A DNA stretch of 64,000 nucleotides, from contig CAZNPZ010000002.1 in the NCBI GenBank assembly GCA_964575255.1, positions 70,031 through 134,030 of the forward strand, written 5' to 3'. Position 1 is the stretch's first letter. Every line of letters starts with the position of its first letter. Below are positions 16,966 through 25,520 of the stretch, piece by piece. The stretch comes from JAEZHK01 sp964575255. Its GTDB lineage: Bacteria; Bacillota; Clostridia; Christensenellales; Aristaeellaceae. A model generated the notes under the pieces. That model was not told where the DNA came from. It did no database searches and worked only from the letters and a program-made list of their open reading frames with translations. The position numbers were made by a program, and so were the translations under genes.

Positions 16966-17790
16966 GTGTCCATCATTGAAATCACAAACGTCTGCTACCA
17001 TTACGGCGACGCGGCGAAAATGGCGGTAGACGGCGTTACTATGGCCGTCGAAAAGGGCGAGTTCGTCGCGGTGCTGGGGCACAACGGCAGCGGGAAATCC
17101 ACGCTGGCGAAGCTGATCAACGCGCTTTTTCTACCCGCTTCGGGCCGGGTGGTCGTCGCAGGGCTGGATACCTCCGGGAAGGACAACGCATGGGCAGTGC
17201 GCAGGCACTGCGGCATGGTGTTCCAGAACCCGGACAACCAACTGGTCGCGACCGTCGTCGAGGAGGACGTGGCGTTCGGCCTTGAAAACATCGGCGTGCC
17301 CAGCGGCGAGATCCGCCGCCGCGTGGACGAGGCGCTTCAGATGGTCGGTATGGCGCAGTTCGCGCGCCACGCGCCCCACATGCTGTCCGGCGGGCAGAAG
17401 CAGCGCGTCGCCATCGCGGGCGTGCTCGCGATGCGGCCGGACATAATCGTGTTCGACGAGGCCACCGCCATGCTGGACCCAGCCGGACGCCGTGACGTGA
17501 TGGCCATCGCGCAGGAGCTACACCGGGATGGGATCACCATCGTCTGGATCACCCACTTCATGCGGGAGGCTTCTATGGCCAACCGTTTGATCGTGATGGA
17601 CAGGGGGAAGATCGCGCTGGAAGGCGCGCCCGCCGAGGTCTTTGAACAGGTGGAGAAGGTGCGTGCGCTGGGGTTGGACGTGCCGGAGATGGTGGAACTT
17701 GCCGGAGAACTCCGCGAAAATGGGGTGCCGCTCCCGAAGGGCGTACTGACCGTCGATGAAATGGTGGTGGAACTTTGTCGATTGAAGTGA
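16966..17790 (+). CDS. ecfA1: ECF transporter ATPase EcfA1
   Basis: A 274-residue ABC ATPase of the energy-coupling-factor type. The Walker A is GHNGSGKST, the Q-loop FQNPDNQLVATVVEEDVAFG, the signature MLSGGQKQRVAIAG and the Walker B IIVFDEATAMLDP. The Q-x-N-P-D-N-Q variant is typical of EcfA1/CbiO. With EcfA2 and EcfT it powers vitamin and metal uptake through exchangeable S subunits encoded elsewhere. I chose the GTG at 16966 because GGAGGTG (16954-16960) is correctly spaced; the TTG at 16945 lies before that site. It overlaps ecfA2 by 16 bases. Confidence 0.95.
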   Translation: MSIIEITNVCYHYGDAAKMAVDGVTMAVEKGEFVAVLGHNGSGKSTLAKLINALFLPASGRVVVAGLDTSGKDNAWAVRRHCGMVFQNPDNQLVATVVEEDVAFGLENIGVPSGEIRRRVDEALQMVGMAQFARHAPHMLSGGQKQRVAIAGVLAMRPDIIVFDEATAMLDPAGRRDVMAIAQELHRDGITIVWITHFMREASMANRLIVMDRGKIALEGAPAEVFEQVEKVRALGLDVPEMVELAGELRENGVPLPKGVLTVDEMVVELCRLK

Positions 17791-18647
17791 GGGCGCTCAG
17801 CCACATCTACATGCCTGGAAGCCCGTTTCAGTCGGTGGCGCTCCACGACGTGACGCTGACCATCCCGGACGGGCAGTTCGTGGGCCTCATCGGCCACACC
17901 GGCAGCGGGAAATCCACGCTGGTGCAGCATTTGAACGGACTCATCAAGCCCACCGGCGGCGAGGTGTTGGTGGACGGGCAACCGCTGTCCGACAAGAATA
18001 CCGACCTTCGAGCCGTGCGGCGCAAGGTGGGGCTCGTGTTCCAGTACCCGGAGTACCAACTGTTCGAGGAGACGGTAAAGAAAGACATCGCGTTCGGGCC
18101 TTCCAACCTGGGGCTGTCCGCTGGGGAGATCGACGAGCGCGTGCGGGAAGCCGCGCAGTTGGTTGGCTTATCCGAAGAACTTCTGGAACGGTCTCCGTTT
18201 GAACTCTCCGGCGGGCAGAAGCGGCGCGTCGCGATCGCGGGCGTACTCGCGATGCGGCCGACTACGCTGATCCTGGACGAGCCCGCCGCCGGGCTCGACC
18301 CGAAGGGTCACCGGCGGATGATGGACATTATGCGATCGCTTCATGAGCGGGGCGGCATGACGCTGGTCATGGTTTCCCACAGCATGTCTGACGTCGCGAA
18401 GCTATGCTCGCGCATCCTGGTCATGAATAAGGGGACGCTCGCGATGGACGGGACGCCGGAGGACATCTTCCGGCTGGGTACGAAACTCGAAGAACTGGGG
18501 CTGGGGCTTCCGGAGAGCGCGGAGCTTGCGGAGAAACTCCGGAACGAAGGCTTCAAACTTCCGCCGGACGTCTGGATGATGGAACAGCTTGCGGAAGTCC
18601 TGCCGGGGCTGCTCCGGGCGAAGGGAGGTGCCGGTCATGGCGCTTGA
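17775..18647 (+). CDS. ecfA2: ECF transporter ATPase EcfA2
   Basis: A 290-residue paralogue of EcfA1. The Walker A is GHTGSGKST, the Q-loop FQYPEYQLFEETVKKDIAFG, the signature ELSGGQKRRVAIAG and the Walker B LILDEPAAGLDP. The N-terminus LSHIYMPGSPFQ is characteristic of EcfA2. The start is TTG at 17775, inside the ecfA1 coding region, and gives the family N-terminus MSIEVRALSH; an in-frame GTG at 17787 is less likely. It forms a heterodimer with EcfA1 on the membrane protein EcfT, whose gene overlaps its 3' end by 11 bases. Confidence 0.95.
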   Translation: MSIEVRALSHIYMPGSPFQSVALHDVTLTIPDGQFVGLIGHTGSGKSTLVQHLNGLIKPTGGEVLVDGQPLSDKNTDLRAVRRKVGLVFQYPEYQLFEETVKKDIAFGPSNLGLSAGEIDERVREAAQLVGLSEELLERSPFELSGGQKRRVAIAGVLAMRPTTLILDEPAAGLDPKGHRRMMDIMRSLHERGGMTLVMVSHSMSDVAKLCSRILVMNKGTLAMDGTPEDIFRLGTKLEELGLGLPESAELAEKLRNEGFKLPPDVWMMEQLAEVLPGLLRAKGGAGHGA

Positions 18648-19428
18648 CATCACGCTGGGTCAGTTCTTTCCCGGCGAATCCCCGCTGCACCGGCTCGACC
18701 CCAGGGCGAAGCTGCTCCTGACGCTCTCTCTGATCGTCGGCGTGTTCCTCGCGCACAGCTATCCCGCTTACGCGCTGTTCTTTCTCTACGTGCTGGGCGC
18801 GGCGTGGCTGTCGAAAATCCCGATGAAGCTGATGCTGAAGGGGCTGAAGGCGGTCTATTTCATCATCGCGCTGACGTTCGTCCTGAACGCTTTTTTCGGC
18901 GCCGGGCAGACGGTGCTGTTTCACTGGCAGTTCTTGACGATCACACAGGAAGGGCTTCAGATCGCGGTCTTCATGGCGCTTCGGCTGATGCTATTGGTAT
19001 TCGGAACGCAGCTTTTGACGCTCACCACGTCGCCCATCGCGCTGACCGACGGCCTGGAACGGCTGTTTTCCCCGCTTGCGAAGATCGGCTTCCCGGCCCA
19101 CGAGATGGCGATGATGATGTCCATCGCGCTAAGATTCATCCCAACCCTTCTCGAAGAGGCGGACAAGATTATGAAGGCGCAGACCGCGCGCGGCGCGGAC
19201 TTTGAGACCGGCAACCTGATGGCGCGCGCGAAGGCGATGATCCCGCTGCTCGTGCCACTGTTTGTCAGCGCGTTTCGACGGGCGGATGAGCTGGCGCTGG
19301 CGATGGAAGCGCGTTGCTACCGCGGCGGTGAGGGCCGGACGCGGCTGAGGGTTTTGAAGTATACGGCGTTGGACGCGTGGGCGGGGGTCAGCATGGTTTT
19401 GTTGTTCGCCGGGATCGTGCTTTTATGA
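18637..19428 (+). CDS. ecfT: ECF transporter transmembrane protein EcfT
   Basis: A 263-residue integral membrane protein with about five to six hydrophobic segments. Its start MALDITLGQFFPGESPLHRLDPR is typical of EcfT. The coupling-helix signatures containing Ala-Arg-Gly (MKAQTARGADF) and the later EARCYRGGEGRTR are both present; these helices contact the two ATPases. I chose the ATG at 18637 because GGGAGGTG is just upstream. The stop overlaps the truA start (ATGA). The order ecfA1-ecfA2-ecfT-truA is common in Firmicutes; rplM and rpsI, which often follow, are absent here. Confidence 0.95.
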   Translation: MALDITLGQFFPGESPLHRLDPRAKLLLTLSLIVGVFLAHSYPAYALFFLYVLGAAWLSKIPMKLMLKGLKAVYFIIALTFVLNAFFGAGQTVLFHWQFLTITQEGLQIAVFMALRLMLLVFGTQLLTLTTSPIALTDGLERLFSPLAKIGFPAHEMAMMMSIALRFIPTLLEEADKIMKAQTARGADFETGNLMARAKAMIPLLVPLFVSAFRRADELALAMEARCYRGGEGRTRLRVLKYTALDAWAGVSMVLLFAGIVLL

Positions 19429-20219
19429 CGCGCCGCATCCGCATGACCGTCGAGTATGACGGAACCGCCTACGCCGGATGGCAGCGGCAGATCAACGCCA
19501 TGAGTGTCCAGCAGCGACTGGAGGAGGCGCTTTCAAAGCTCACCGGGGAGGAAACAGGTGTCACCGGCGCGAGCCGCACCGACGCGGGTGTGCACGCGCT
19601 GGGGCAGGTGGTGCATTTTGATACTGCCTCCCGCATTCCGGGCGATAAGTTCTCGTTCGCGCTGAACACCATGCTGCCGCCCGACATCCGCGTCCGCGCG
19701 TCGCAGGAGACGCGCCCGGGTTTTCATGCGCGTTTTGACGCGCGCGGAAAGCTGTACCGCTATCTGATTCACAACCACGCGCATGCCCCAGCCATCGGCC
19801 GGAACACCCACGCGCACGCGATCTACCCGCTGGATGAAGAAGCGATGCACGAGGAGGCGCAGTTCGCCGTCGGCACACACGACTTCAAGGCGTTCGCGGC
19901 CAGCGGCTCAATAGTCAAAGACACCGTGCGCACGATCCACGAGGCGCGGGTGCTCAGGGACGGGGACGAGGTGGAACTGCTCGTTCGGGGCAGCGGATTT
20001 CTCTACAACATGGTGCGCATCCTCGCGGGCACGCTGATCGACGTGGGCGGCGGCAAACGCGCACCCGGCGCGGTCGCGCGGGCGATCGAAAGCGGCAATC
20101 GTCTCGACCTCGGCCCCACAGCGCCCGCGCACGGGCTGACGCTGATGCGGGTGTATTATGACGACGACGCGGATGAGGCCGAACCGGAGGACGACTGGCC
20201 GTTTTCAGGATTTCTCTGA
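19425..20219 (+). CDS. truA: tRNA pseudouridine(38-40) synthase
   Basis: A 264-residue TruA. The N-terminal VEYDGTAYAGWQRQ and the catalytic block GASRTDAGVHALGQV are present, the latter with the nucleophilic Asp at about residue 53. RGSGFLYNMVRILAGTLIDVG near residue 190 completes the fold. It isomerises uridines 38-40 in the anticodon arm of many tRNAs. The ATG at 19425 overlaps the ecfT stop (ATGA). An in-frame ATG at 19443 would give the shorter start MTVEYDG but lacks a ribosome site. Some 40 residues of acidic tail (DDDADEAEPEDD) end the protein. Confidence 0.96.
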   Translation: MTRRIRMTVEYDGTAYAGWQRQINAMSVQQRLEEALSKLTGEETGVTGASRTDAGVHALGQVVHFDTASRIPGDKFSFALNTMLPPDIRVRASQETRPGFHARFDARGKLYRYLIHNHAHAPAIGRNTHAHAIYPLDEEAMHEEAQFAVGTHDFKAFAASGSIVKDTVRTIHEARVLRDGDEVELLVRGSGFLYNMVRILAGTLIDVGGGKRAPGAVARAIESGNRLDLGPTAPAHGLTLMRVYYDDDADEAEPEDDWPFSGFL

Positions 20220-20292
20220 GTACCGGTTTCCCTAAATCGATCACACACGACCGATAAAATCTTTGTGAACAGGCGCATGAAACGCGCGTTTG

Positions 20293-20301
20293 TGCTATAA
20301 T
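20293..20301 (+). promoter_or_regulatory. Extended -10 promoter for the NifU-like/GGGtGRT pair
   Basis: TGC followed by TATAAT (20296-20301), 37 bases before the ATG. No good -35 stands at the right distance. Confidence 0.65.
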
Positions 20302-20338
20302 ACATTGGATAACAGCTCAGTCAAAGGGAGGACGCAAG

Positions 20339-21031
20339 ATGCAGTATTCTCACGAAGTGGAGCAGATGGTCTGCGTGGCGAAGGGCCCGAACCACGGCCC
20401 TGCCCCGATCCCCGAAGAGGGCAAATGGGTGCAAGCCAAGGAAATCACCGACATTTCCGGCTTGACCCACGGCGTCGGTTGGTGTGCGCCGCAGCAGGGC
20501 GCCTGCAAGCTGACCCTGAACGTCAAAAACGGCGTGATTGAAGAGGCGCTGGTGGAAACCCTGGGATGTTCCGGCATGACCCACTCCGCCGCGATGGCCG
20601 CGGAGATCCTGCCCGGCAAGACCATTCTGGAAGCGATGAACACCGACCTCGTCTGCGACGCAATCAACACCGCCATGCGCGAATTGTTCCTGCAGATTGT
20701 GTACGGGCGCACGCAGTCCGCGTTCTCCGACGACGGCCTGCCCGTCGGCGCGGGGCTTGAGGATCTGGGCAAGGGCCTGCGCTCCCAGGTCGGCACGATG
20801 TACGGCACCAAGGCCAAGGGCGTACGGTATCTTGAGATGGCCGAGGGCTATGTCATCGACATCGCGCTCGACGAGGACGACGAGGTGTGCGGTTACAAGT
20901 TCCTGTCGCTCGGCAAGATGATGGACGCCATCAAAAAGGGCGTGAACCCCGCCGAGGCGTACGAAAAGAACATCGGCACCTACGGCCGTTACAACGAGGC
21001 GGCCAAGCACATCGACCCGCGCAAGCAGTAA
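20339..21031 (+). CDS. NifU/IscU-like iron-sulfur scaffold-family protein
   Basis: A 230-residue protein related to the NifU N-terminal (IscU) fold. The block TLGCSGMTHSAAMAAEILPG, with KTILEA directly after it, corresponds to the second conserved Cys region of IscU. The first Cys region seems replaced by WCAPQQGACK, and the third IscU Cys motif (HCSxLA type) is not evident. It may therefore not be a standard scaffold. Other cysteines lie in MVCVAKG, LVCDAI and EVCGYK. An AAAGGGAGG site and an extended -10 promoter precede it. It is 15 bases from the GGGtGRT gene, a pairing I know from other Clostridia. Its role in Fe-S chemistry is inferred from the fold only. Confidence 0.8.
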   Translation: MQYSHEVEQMVCVAKGPNHGPAPIPEEGKWVQAKEITDISGLTHGVGWCAPQQGACKLTLNVKNGVIEEALVETLGCSGMTHSAAMAAEILPGKTILEAMNTDLVCDAINTAMRELFLQIVYGRTQSAFSDDGLPVGAGLEDLGKGLRSQVGTMYGTKAKGVRYLEMAEGYVIDIALDEDDEVCGYKFLSLGKMMDAIKKGVNPAEAYEKNIGTYGRYNEAAKHIDPRKQ

Positions 21032-21046
21032 AGAGAGGTGAAATCC

Positions 21047-22045
21047 ATGATCCGTTTTGAAGGTTACGAGCGCCGCATCGGCAAGATCCAGCCGGTTCTT
21101 GACAAGTATGGCTTCGCCGACTTTGAAGCCGTCCGCGATTTCACCCTGTCAAAGGGCATCGACGTGGACAAGATCGTCCGTTCCATTCAGCCCATCGCGT
21201 TTGAGAACGCGATCTGGGCTTACACACTGGGCGCGGCCATCGCGCTGAAGAAGGGCGTGAAGGGCGCCGCCGAAGCCGCGGAAGCCATCGGCGAAGGCCT
21301 GCAGGCGTTCTGCATCCCCGGCTCCGTCGCTGACCAGCGCCAAGTGGGCCTGGGCCACGGCAACCTTGCCGCGATGCTCCTGCGTGAAGACACCAAGTGC
21401 TTCTGCTTCCTCGCCGGGCATGAGTCGTTCGCCGCCGCTGAGGGCGCAATCGGCATCGCCCGTACCGCCAACAAAGTCCGCAAAGAGCCCCTTCGCGTAA
21501 TCCTGAACGGCCTGGGCAAGGACGCCGCGATGATCATCAGCCGCATCAACGGCTTCACCTATGTGCAGACCCAGTACGACTACTACACCGGCGAGCTCAA
21601 GATCGTCAAGGAGAAGGCGTACTCCGCGGGCGACAAGGCCAAGGTGCGCTGCTACGGCGCGGACGACGTGCGCGAGGGCGTGGCCATCATGCACTTTGAG
21701 GACGTGGACGTTTCCATCACCGGCAACTCCACCAACCCCACCCGCTTCCAGCACCCGGTCGCCGGCACTTATAAGAAAGAATGCATCGACAAGGGCAAGA
21801 AGTACTTCTCCGTAGCCTCCGGCGGCGGCACCGGCCGCACGCTGCACCCGGATAACATGGCCGCCGGCCCCGCCTCCTACGGTATGACCGACACGATGGG
21901 CCGCATGCACTCCGACGCCCAGTTCGCGGGCTCCTCCTCCGTGCCGGCGCACGTGGAGATGATGGGCCTGATCGGCATGGGCAACAACCCGATGGTCGGC
22001 GCTTCCGTCGCGGTCGCCGTTGCCATCGAGGAGAGCTACAAGTAA
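21047..22045 (+). CDS. GGGtGRT-family protein, function unknown
   Basis: A 332-residue protein of the GGGtGRT family, named for the motif seen here in VASGGGTGRTLHPDNMAAGP near residue 265. Other conserved-looking stretches are FCIPGSVADQRQVGLGHGNL, CFCFLAGHESFAAAEGAIGI and GMGNNPMVGASVAVAVAIEE. The last of these is glycine- and alanine-rich, suggesting a small-molecule or cofactor site. No transmembrane segment or signal peptide is seen. I chose the ATG at 21047 because GAGAGGTG is just upstream; the GTG at 21038 lies in that site. It follows the NifU-like gene and is closed by a terminator, so the pair forms a two-gene unit. No biochemical role is known to me. Confidence 0.88.
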   Translation: MIRFEGYERRIGKIQPVLDKYGFADFEAVRDFTLSKGIDVDKIVRSIQPIAFENAIWAYTLGAAIALKKGVKGAAEAAEAIGEGLQAFCIPGSVADQRQVGLGHGNLAAMLLREDTKCFCFLAGHESFAAAEGAIGIARTANKVRKEPLRVILNGLGKDAAMIISRINGFTYVQTQYDYYTGELKIVKEKAYSAGDKAKVRCYGADDVREGVAIMHFEDVDVSITGNSTNPTRFQHPVAGTYKKECIDKGKKYFSVASGGGTGRTLHPDNMAAGPASYGMTDTMGRMHSDAQFAGSSSVPAHVEMMGLIGMGNNPMVGASVAVAVAIEESYK

Positions 22046-22061
22046 ATTCCTGGTGTATCAT

Positions 22062-22093
22062 GAAGGACTGCTTTACGGGCAGCCCTTCTTTTA
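22062..22093 (+). terminator. Terminator after the GGGtGRT gene
   Basis: A 10-bp stem with one mismatch, GAAGG..CTGC against GCAG..CCTTC, followed by TTTTA. Confidence 0.8.
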
Positions 22094-22114
22094 TAGTGTT
22101 TGCGCAAATTTCGC

Positions 22115-22143
22115 TGGAAATCGGCACAGGCTTATGGTATGAT
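22115..22143 (+). promoter_or_regulatory. Promoter for the aminopeptidase P-efp operon
   Basis: TGGAAA (22115-22120), a 17-base spacer and TATGAT (22138-22143) with an extended TGG. It lies 33 bases before the TTG start. Confidence 0.7.
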
Positions 22144-22176
22144 TAGGAGAGGCATGGGGCGCAAGGAGCGTTTTGA

Positions 22177-23232
22177 TTGAACCGTACGAAAAAACTGATC
22201 GAAGCGATGGGGGAAAAGGGGCTTGAAGCCGCCTGGATCCTGTCGCCGGAAAATTTTCGGTACCTGACCGGCTTCGCGGGCGAAGGTTCGCTGTTTGTTG
22301 CGACGGACGGCCCCGTGATTTTGACGGACTTCCGCTACATCGAGCAGGCGGAGCGGGAAGCGCCGGGCATCCCGGTCGTCCGCACGACCTCGGAACTGAA
22401 AGCCGAGGACGCGCTGAAACACCTGATCGCGGAGCGAAGCCTGAAGGCGGTCGCCATCGAGCGCAACCTGGTCACGCTGGATCAGTTCGACCGGCTGCCC
22501 AAAGACATTGACTACCCGCCGCTTTCCGGCATCCCCGAAACGATGCGCCGGGTCAAGGACGAGGGCGAACTCAACTTGATCCGCGAGGCTTCGAAGATCG
22601 CGTGCCGCGCGTTTGGCGAGATGCTTGATGTGATCCGCGCCGGGATGACGGAAAAGGAAGTCGCCATCGAACTGAACAACCGCATGCTGCGGTTGGGCAG
22701 CGAACGGGAAGCGTTTTCCACCATCGCCTGCGCGGGCGTCAACGGGTCGCTGCCCCACGCGGTGCCTTCCGATTACGTCCTCAGGGAAGGCGAGCTTCTG
22801 ACGCTGGATTTCGGCGCGCAGCTGTCCGGATACAAGACCGACATGACCCGCACCGTCGCGATCGGTCCGGTTTCGGACGAACTCAAGGCCATCTACGAAG
22901 CCGTGCTGACGGCGCAGCAAATGGCGCTTGACGCCATCCGGGCGGGCGCGAAGTGTCAGGACGTGGACAGGATCGCGCGCGATTACCTCGACGAGCGCTA
23001 CCCCGGCGCGTTCGGGCATGGGCTGGGTCATTCGGTGGGGCTGTTCATCCATGAAAGCCCGCAATTCAGCGCCAGGTCGGAAGACAAGCTGGAAGAAGGC
23101 AACGTGATGACCGTCGAGCCGGGCGTGTACGTTCCGGGCCTTGGCGGATGCCGCATCGAGGACAGCGTGGTCGTTACGAGGGACGGATATGAGAACCTGA
23201 TCGATGCGCCCAAGCATCTGATCGTTCTATAG
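22177..23232 (+). CDS. pepP: Xaa-Pro aminopeptidase (M24 family)
   Basis: A 351-residue M24 metallopeptidase of the short Firmicutes type that usually precedes efp. The N-terminal creatinase-like domain has LSPENFRYLTGFAGEGSLF. The C-terminal pita-bread domain carries the metal ligands in LTLDFGAQLSGYKTDMTRT (two Asp), GHGLGHSVGLFIHESP (His), TVEPGVYVPG (Glu) and GCRIEDSVVVT (Glu). It removes N-terminal residues ahead of proline. The start is TTG at 22177 with AAGGAG about 9 bases upstream; no in-frame ATG fits. It lies 34 bases before efp. Confidence 0.92.
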   Translation: MNRTKKLIEAMGEKGLEAAWILSPENFRYLTGFAGEGSLFVATDGPVILTDFRYIEQAEREAPGIPVVRTTSELKAEDALKHLIAERSLKAVAIERNLVTLDQFDRLPKDIDYPPLSGIPETMRRVKDEGELNLIREASKIACRAFGEMLDVIRAGMTEKEVAIELNNRMLRLGSEREAFSTIACAGVNGSLPHAVPSDYVLREGELLTLDFGAQLSGYKTDMTRTVAIGPVSDELKAIYEAVLTAQQMALDAIRAGAKCQDVDRIARDYLDERYPGAFGHGLGHSVGLFIHESPQFSARSEDKLEEGNVMTVEPGVYVPGLGGCRIEDSVVVTRDGYENLIDAPKHLIVL

Positions 23233-23266
23233 TTTCTACTGTTCTTAAATCACAAGGAGGAGTATC

Positions 23267-23824
23267 ATGATTACGGCTGGCGATTTCAAGAAGGGCCTCA
23301 CGGTGGAGTTTGACGGAGGCGTGTGGACGATCGTGGACTTTCAGCACGTCAAACCCGGCAAGGGCGCGGCGTTTGTGCGCACGAGGATCAAAAACATCAT
23401 GACCGGCGCGGTGCTCGAGCGCACCTTCAACCCCACCGACAAAATGCCCAAGGCAATCATCGAAACCAAGGAGATGCAGTATCTCTACGGCGACGGTGAC
23501 CTATACTACTTCATGGATACCGAGACGTTTGAGCAGATCGGCCTGACCCACGACCAGGTCGAGGACGCGATTCCGTTTGTCAAGGAAGAGACCAAGGTTA
23601 CCGTGCGCTTCTTCAAGGGCGCCGCGTTCTCGGTGGCCGCGCCCAACTTCGTCGAGTTGAGGGTCACCGACACCGAACCCGGCTTCCGTGGCGACACGGC
23701 GACCGGCACCACCAAGCCCGCCACCGTCGAAACCGGCTATGTCGTGCAGGTGCCGCTGTTCGTCGAAATCGGCGACATGCTCAGAATCGACACCCGCAAC
23801 GGCGAGTACATGGAGCGCGCTTAA
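23267..23824 (+). CDS. efp: Elongation factor P
   Basis: A 185-residue EF-P of the standard length. The N-terminal KOW-like domain has the exposed loop HVKPGKGAAFVRTR with Lys32 at the tip, the residue modified in many bacteria. The C-terminal OB domain contains GFRGDTATGTTKPATVETG and ends IDTRNGEYMERA. EF-P relieves ribosomes stalled at polyproline. No lysine-modifying enzyme gene is near. A GGAGG site precedes the ATG. It is followed after 45 bases by a CD1247-type gene, an order common in Clostridia. Confidence 0.97.
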   Translation: MITAGDFKKGLTVEFDGGVWTIVDFQHVKPGKGAAFVRTRIKNIMTGAVLERTFNPTDKMPKAIIETKEMQYLYGDGDLYYFMDTETFEQIGLTHDQVEDAIPFVKEETKVTVRFFKGAAFSVAAPNFVELRVTDTEPGFRGDTATGTTKPATVETGYVVQVPLFVEIGDMLRIDTRNGEYMERA

Positions 23825-23869
23825 CCATCCGTCCGCGGCTTGGGGAGACGACATCGGGGAGGCGAGAAT

Positions 23870-24427
23870 ATGAGCAATCTGGGTGAGAAGGTTTCCTACC
23901 TGAAGGGTCTGGCGGAAGGCATGAAGATCGACGCTTCTTCAGGGGAGGGGAAGCTGATCGTACAGATGATCGATGTGCTGAGTGACGCCGCCAAACAGCT
24001 TGACGAATTACAGGAAGCCTATCAGGAGCTCAACGACTACGTGGAGTGCATCGACGACGACCTTGAGGAACTGGAGCTTCAATGCGAAGGCGAAGAGGGC
24101 GACGACGAGGACGGCTTCGACTTCGACGAGGACGAGTCGGAAGAGGGCGACGACGAGGGTGACTTCACCTTCGTTGAGGATCGCGATGAACCTGAAGAAG
24201 AGGAACGCGAGGGCGAAGAGTCCGGAGAAGACGATTCGGACGACTGCGCGATGTACGTGGGCTGCCTGTGCCCGGATTGCGGCGGCATGTTCTGTGTAGA
24301 TTCGGGCGACGGCGGGGATAAACTTCTGATTTGCCCGCACTGTGGCGCGAAGGTAACCGGCGTGCCGATGGACTTTGAAAACGTCCCGATGGCGAAGCCC
24401 GCGCCGGAGGAGCCGGAAAAGACCTGA
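23870..24427 (+). CDS. CD1247-type N-terminal domain protein with acidic linker and C-terminal zinc ribbon
   Basis: A 185-residue protein. Residues 1-65 (LGEKVSYLKGLAEGMKID...) match the CD1247 N-terminal domain, a helical coiled-coil-like unit found after efp in many Clostridia. Residues about 66-125 are almost entirely Asp, Glu, Gly and Ser. The C-terminal 50 residues hold two cysteine pairs (CPDCGGMFC and CPHCG), a likely zinc ribbon. Function is unknown; the mix of acidic tract and ribbon suggests a protein- or RNA-associated regulator, which is inference. I chose the ATG at 23870 because CGGGGAGG precedes it; the upstream GTG-type start lacks a site. Confidence 0.85.
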   Translation: MSNLGEKVSYLKGLAEGMKIDASSGEGKLIVQMIDVLSDAAKQLDELQEAYQELNDYVECIDDDLEELELQCEGEEGDDEDGFDFDEDESEEGDDEGDFTFVEDRDEPEEEEREGEESGEDDSDDCAMYVGCLCPDCGGMFCVDSGDGGDKLLICPHCGAKVTGVPMDFENVPMAKPAPEEPEKT

Positions 24428-24446
24428 GTTTCACGTATCTTTGATT

Positions 24447-24471
24447 GCCCCGGCTTATGGCCGGGGCTTTT
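24447..24471 (+). terminator. Terminator after the CD1247-type gene
   Basis: A perfect 8-bp GC stem (24447-24454 with 24460-24467), a TTATG loop and TTTT directly after. Confidence 0.92.
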
Positions 24472-24491
24472 CAGAACGAGGAGGGGGCGTC

Positions 24492-25520
24492 ATGCAGTCG
24501 GTGTTTTGTTCGGCTGTCGGCAGGCTCAGGGCGGGGGAACCGGTGACGCTGGTCACGGTGACCGAGGCGAAGGGCTCCGCGCCCCGGCATGCGGGCGCGT
24601 ACATGGCGGTCTTCGAGGATGGCTCCGCGGAGGGCACGGTGGGTGGCGGCGCGGTGGAACACGCGGCGCAGGCGCATGCCAAAGAGATTATGGACGGCGC
24701 GGGCGAGGTGCTGCGTTACAGCCTGACCCGTGAAGACGCGGCGGGCCTTGGCATGATCTGCGGCGGCGATGTGACGCTTCTCTATTGTCCGATCCGGGGC
24801 GGCGACGAGGGCGCGATCGCGGTCTTCGAGGCCATCCTCGCGGCGATGGAGGCACGATCCCCCGTATGGCTGACGCAGGCGCTTCAGCCGGACGGAACCG
24901 TGCGGCTGGCGCTGTACGACGGAAGCGGCCTGATCCTCGGCGAGGCGTCGGATTCCGAGCCACCGAGGCGGGAAGTGCCTGTTTTTGAGGAGGGCGAACT
25001 TGCGCGCTTTACCGACCCGGTCGTGCGCGCCGGGCGCGCGCTCATCTTCGGCGGCGGGCACGTCTCCCGCGCGCTGTCGCCGATCCTCGCAAGCGTCGGC
25101 TTCCCCGTGTTCATCTTTGAGGACAGGGAAGAATTCACGGACATCGCACGCTTTCCGGGGGCGTCCGGCGTGAAGCTTTGCCGGTTTGACGATTTTCTGA
25201 GCGAAGCCGCCATCGGCCCGGAGGACTTCGCGGTCATCGTGACGCGCGGCCATCAGGCGGATTACGAGGTGCTGCGGCAGGTCTTATGTACCCGCGCCGT
25301 CTACGTCGGGATGATCGGGAGCCGTGCCAAGGTTGCGGCGACCAAGGAGAAATTGATTGCCGACGGCTTCATGTGGGACAATGTGGCGCGCGTGTACGCG
25401 CCGATCGGCCTCGCCATCGGCGCGGAAACGCCGGAGGAGATTGCGGTTTCCATCGCCGCCGAGATGATCAGGATGCGGAGCCAACTGCGCGCGAACGTTG
25501 AGAAGTCATGGATTTCATAG
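24492..25520 (+). CDS. XdhC-family molybdenum-hydroxylase maturation protein
   Basis: A 342-residue XdhC/CoxI-family protein. The N-terminal XdhC_CoxI domain shows TVTEAKGSAPRHAGAYMAV and EGTVGGGAVE. The C-terminal Rossmann domain (XdhC_C) has LIFGGGHVSRALSPILASVG, VIVTRGHQADYEVL, YVGMIGSRAK and the end PIGLAIGAETPEEIAVSIAAE. XdhC proteins bind molybdenum cofactor and assist its sulfuration and insertion into xanthine-dehydrogenase-type enzymes. It meets the selenium operon tail-to-tail at a shared terminator. Its closeness to selD, yqeB and yqeC fits maturation of a selenium-dependent molybdenum hydroxylase. GGAGGGGG precedes the ATG at 24492. Confidence 0.92.
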   Translation: MQSVFCSAVGRLRAGEPVTLVTVTEAKGSAPRHAGAYMAVFEDGSAEGTVGGGAVEHAAQAHAKEIMDGAGEVLRYSLTREDAAGLGMICGGDVTLLYCPIRGGDEGAIAVFEAILAAMEARSPVWLTQALQPDGTVRLALYDGSGLILGEASDSEPPRREVPVFEEGELARFTDPVVRAGRALIFGGGHVSRALSPILASVGFPVFIFEDREEFTDIARFPGASGVKLCRFDDFLSEAAIGPEDFAVIVTRGHQADYEVLRQVLCTRAVYVGMIGSRAKVAATKEKLIADGFMWDNVARVYAPIGLAIGAETPEEIAVSIAAEMIRMRSQLRANVEKSWIS

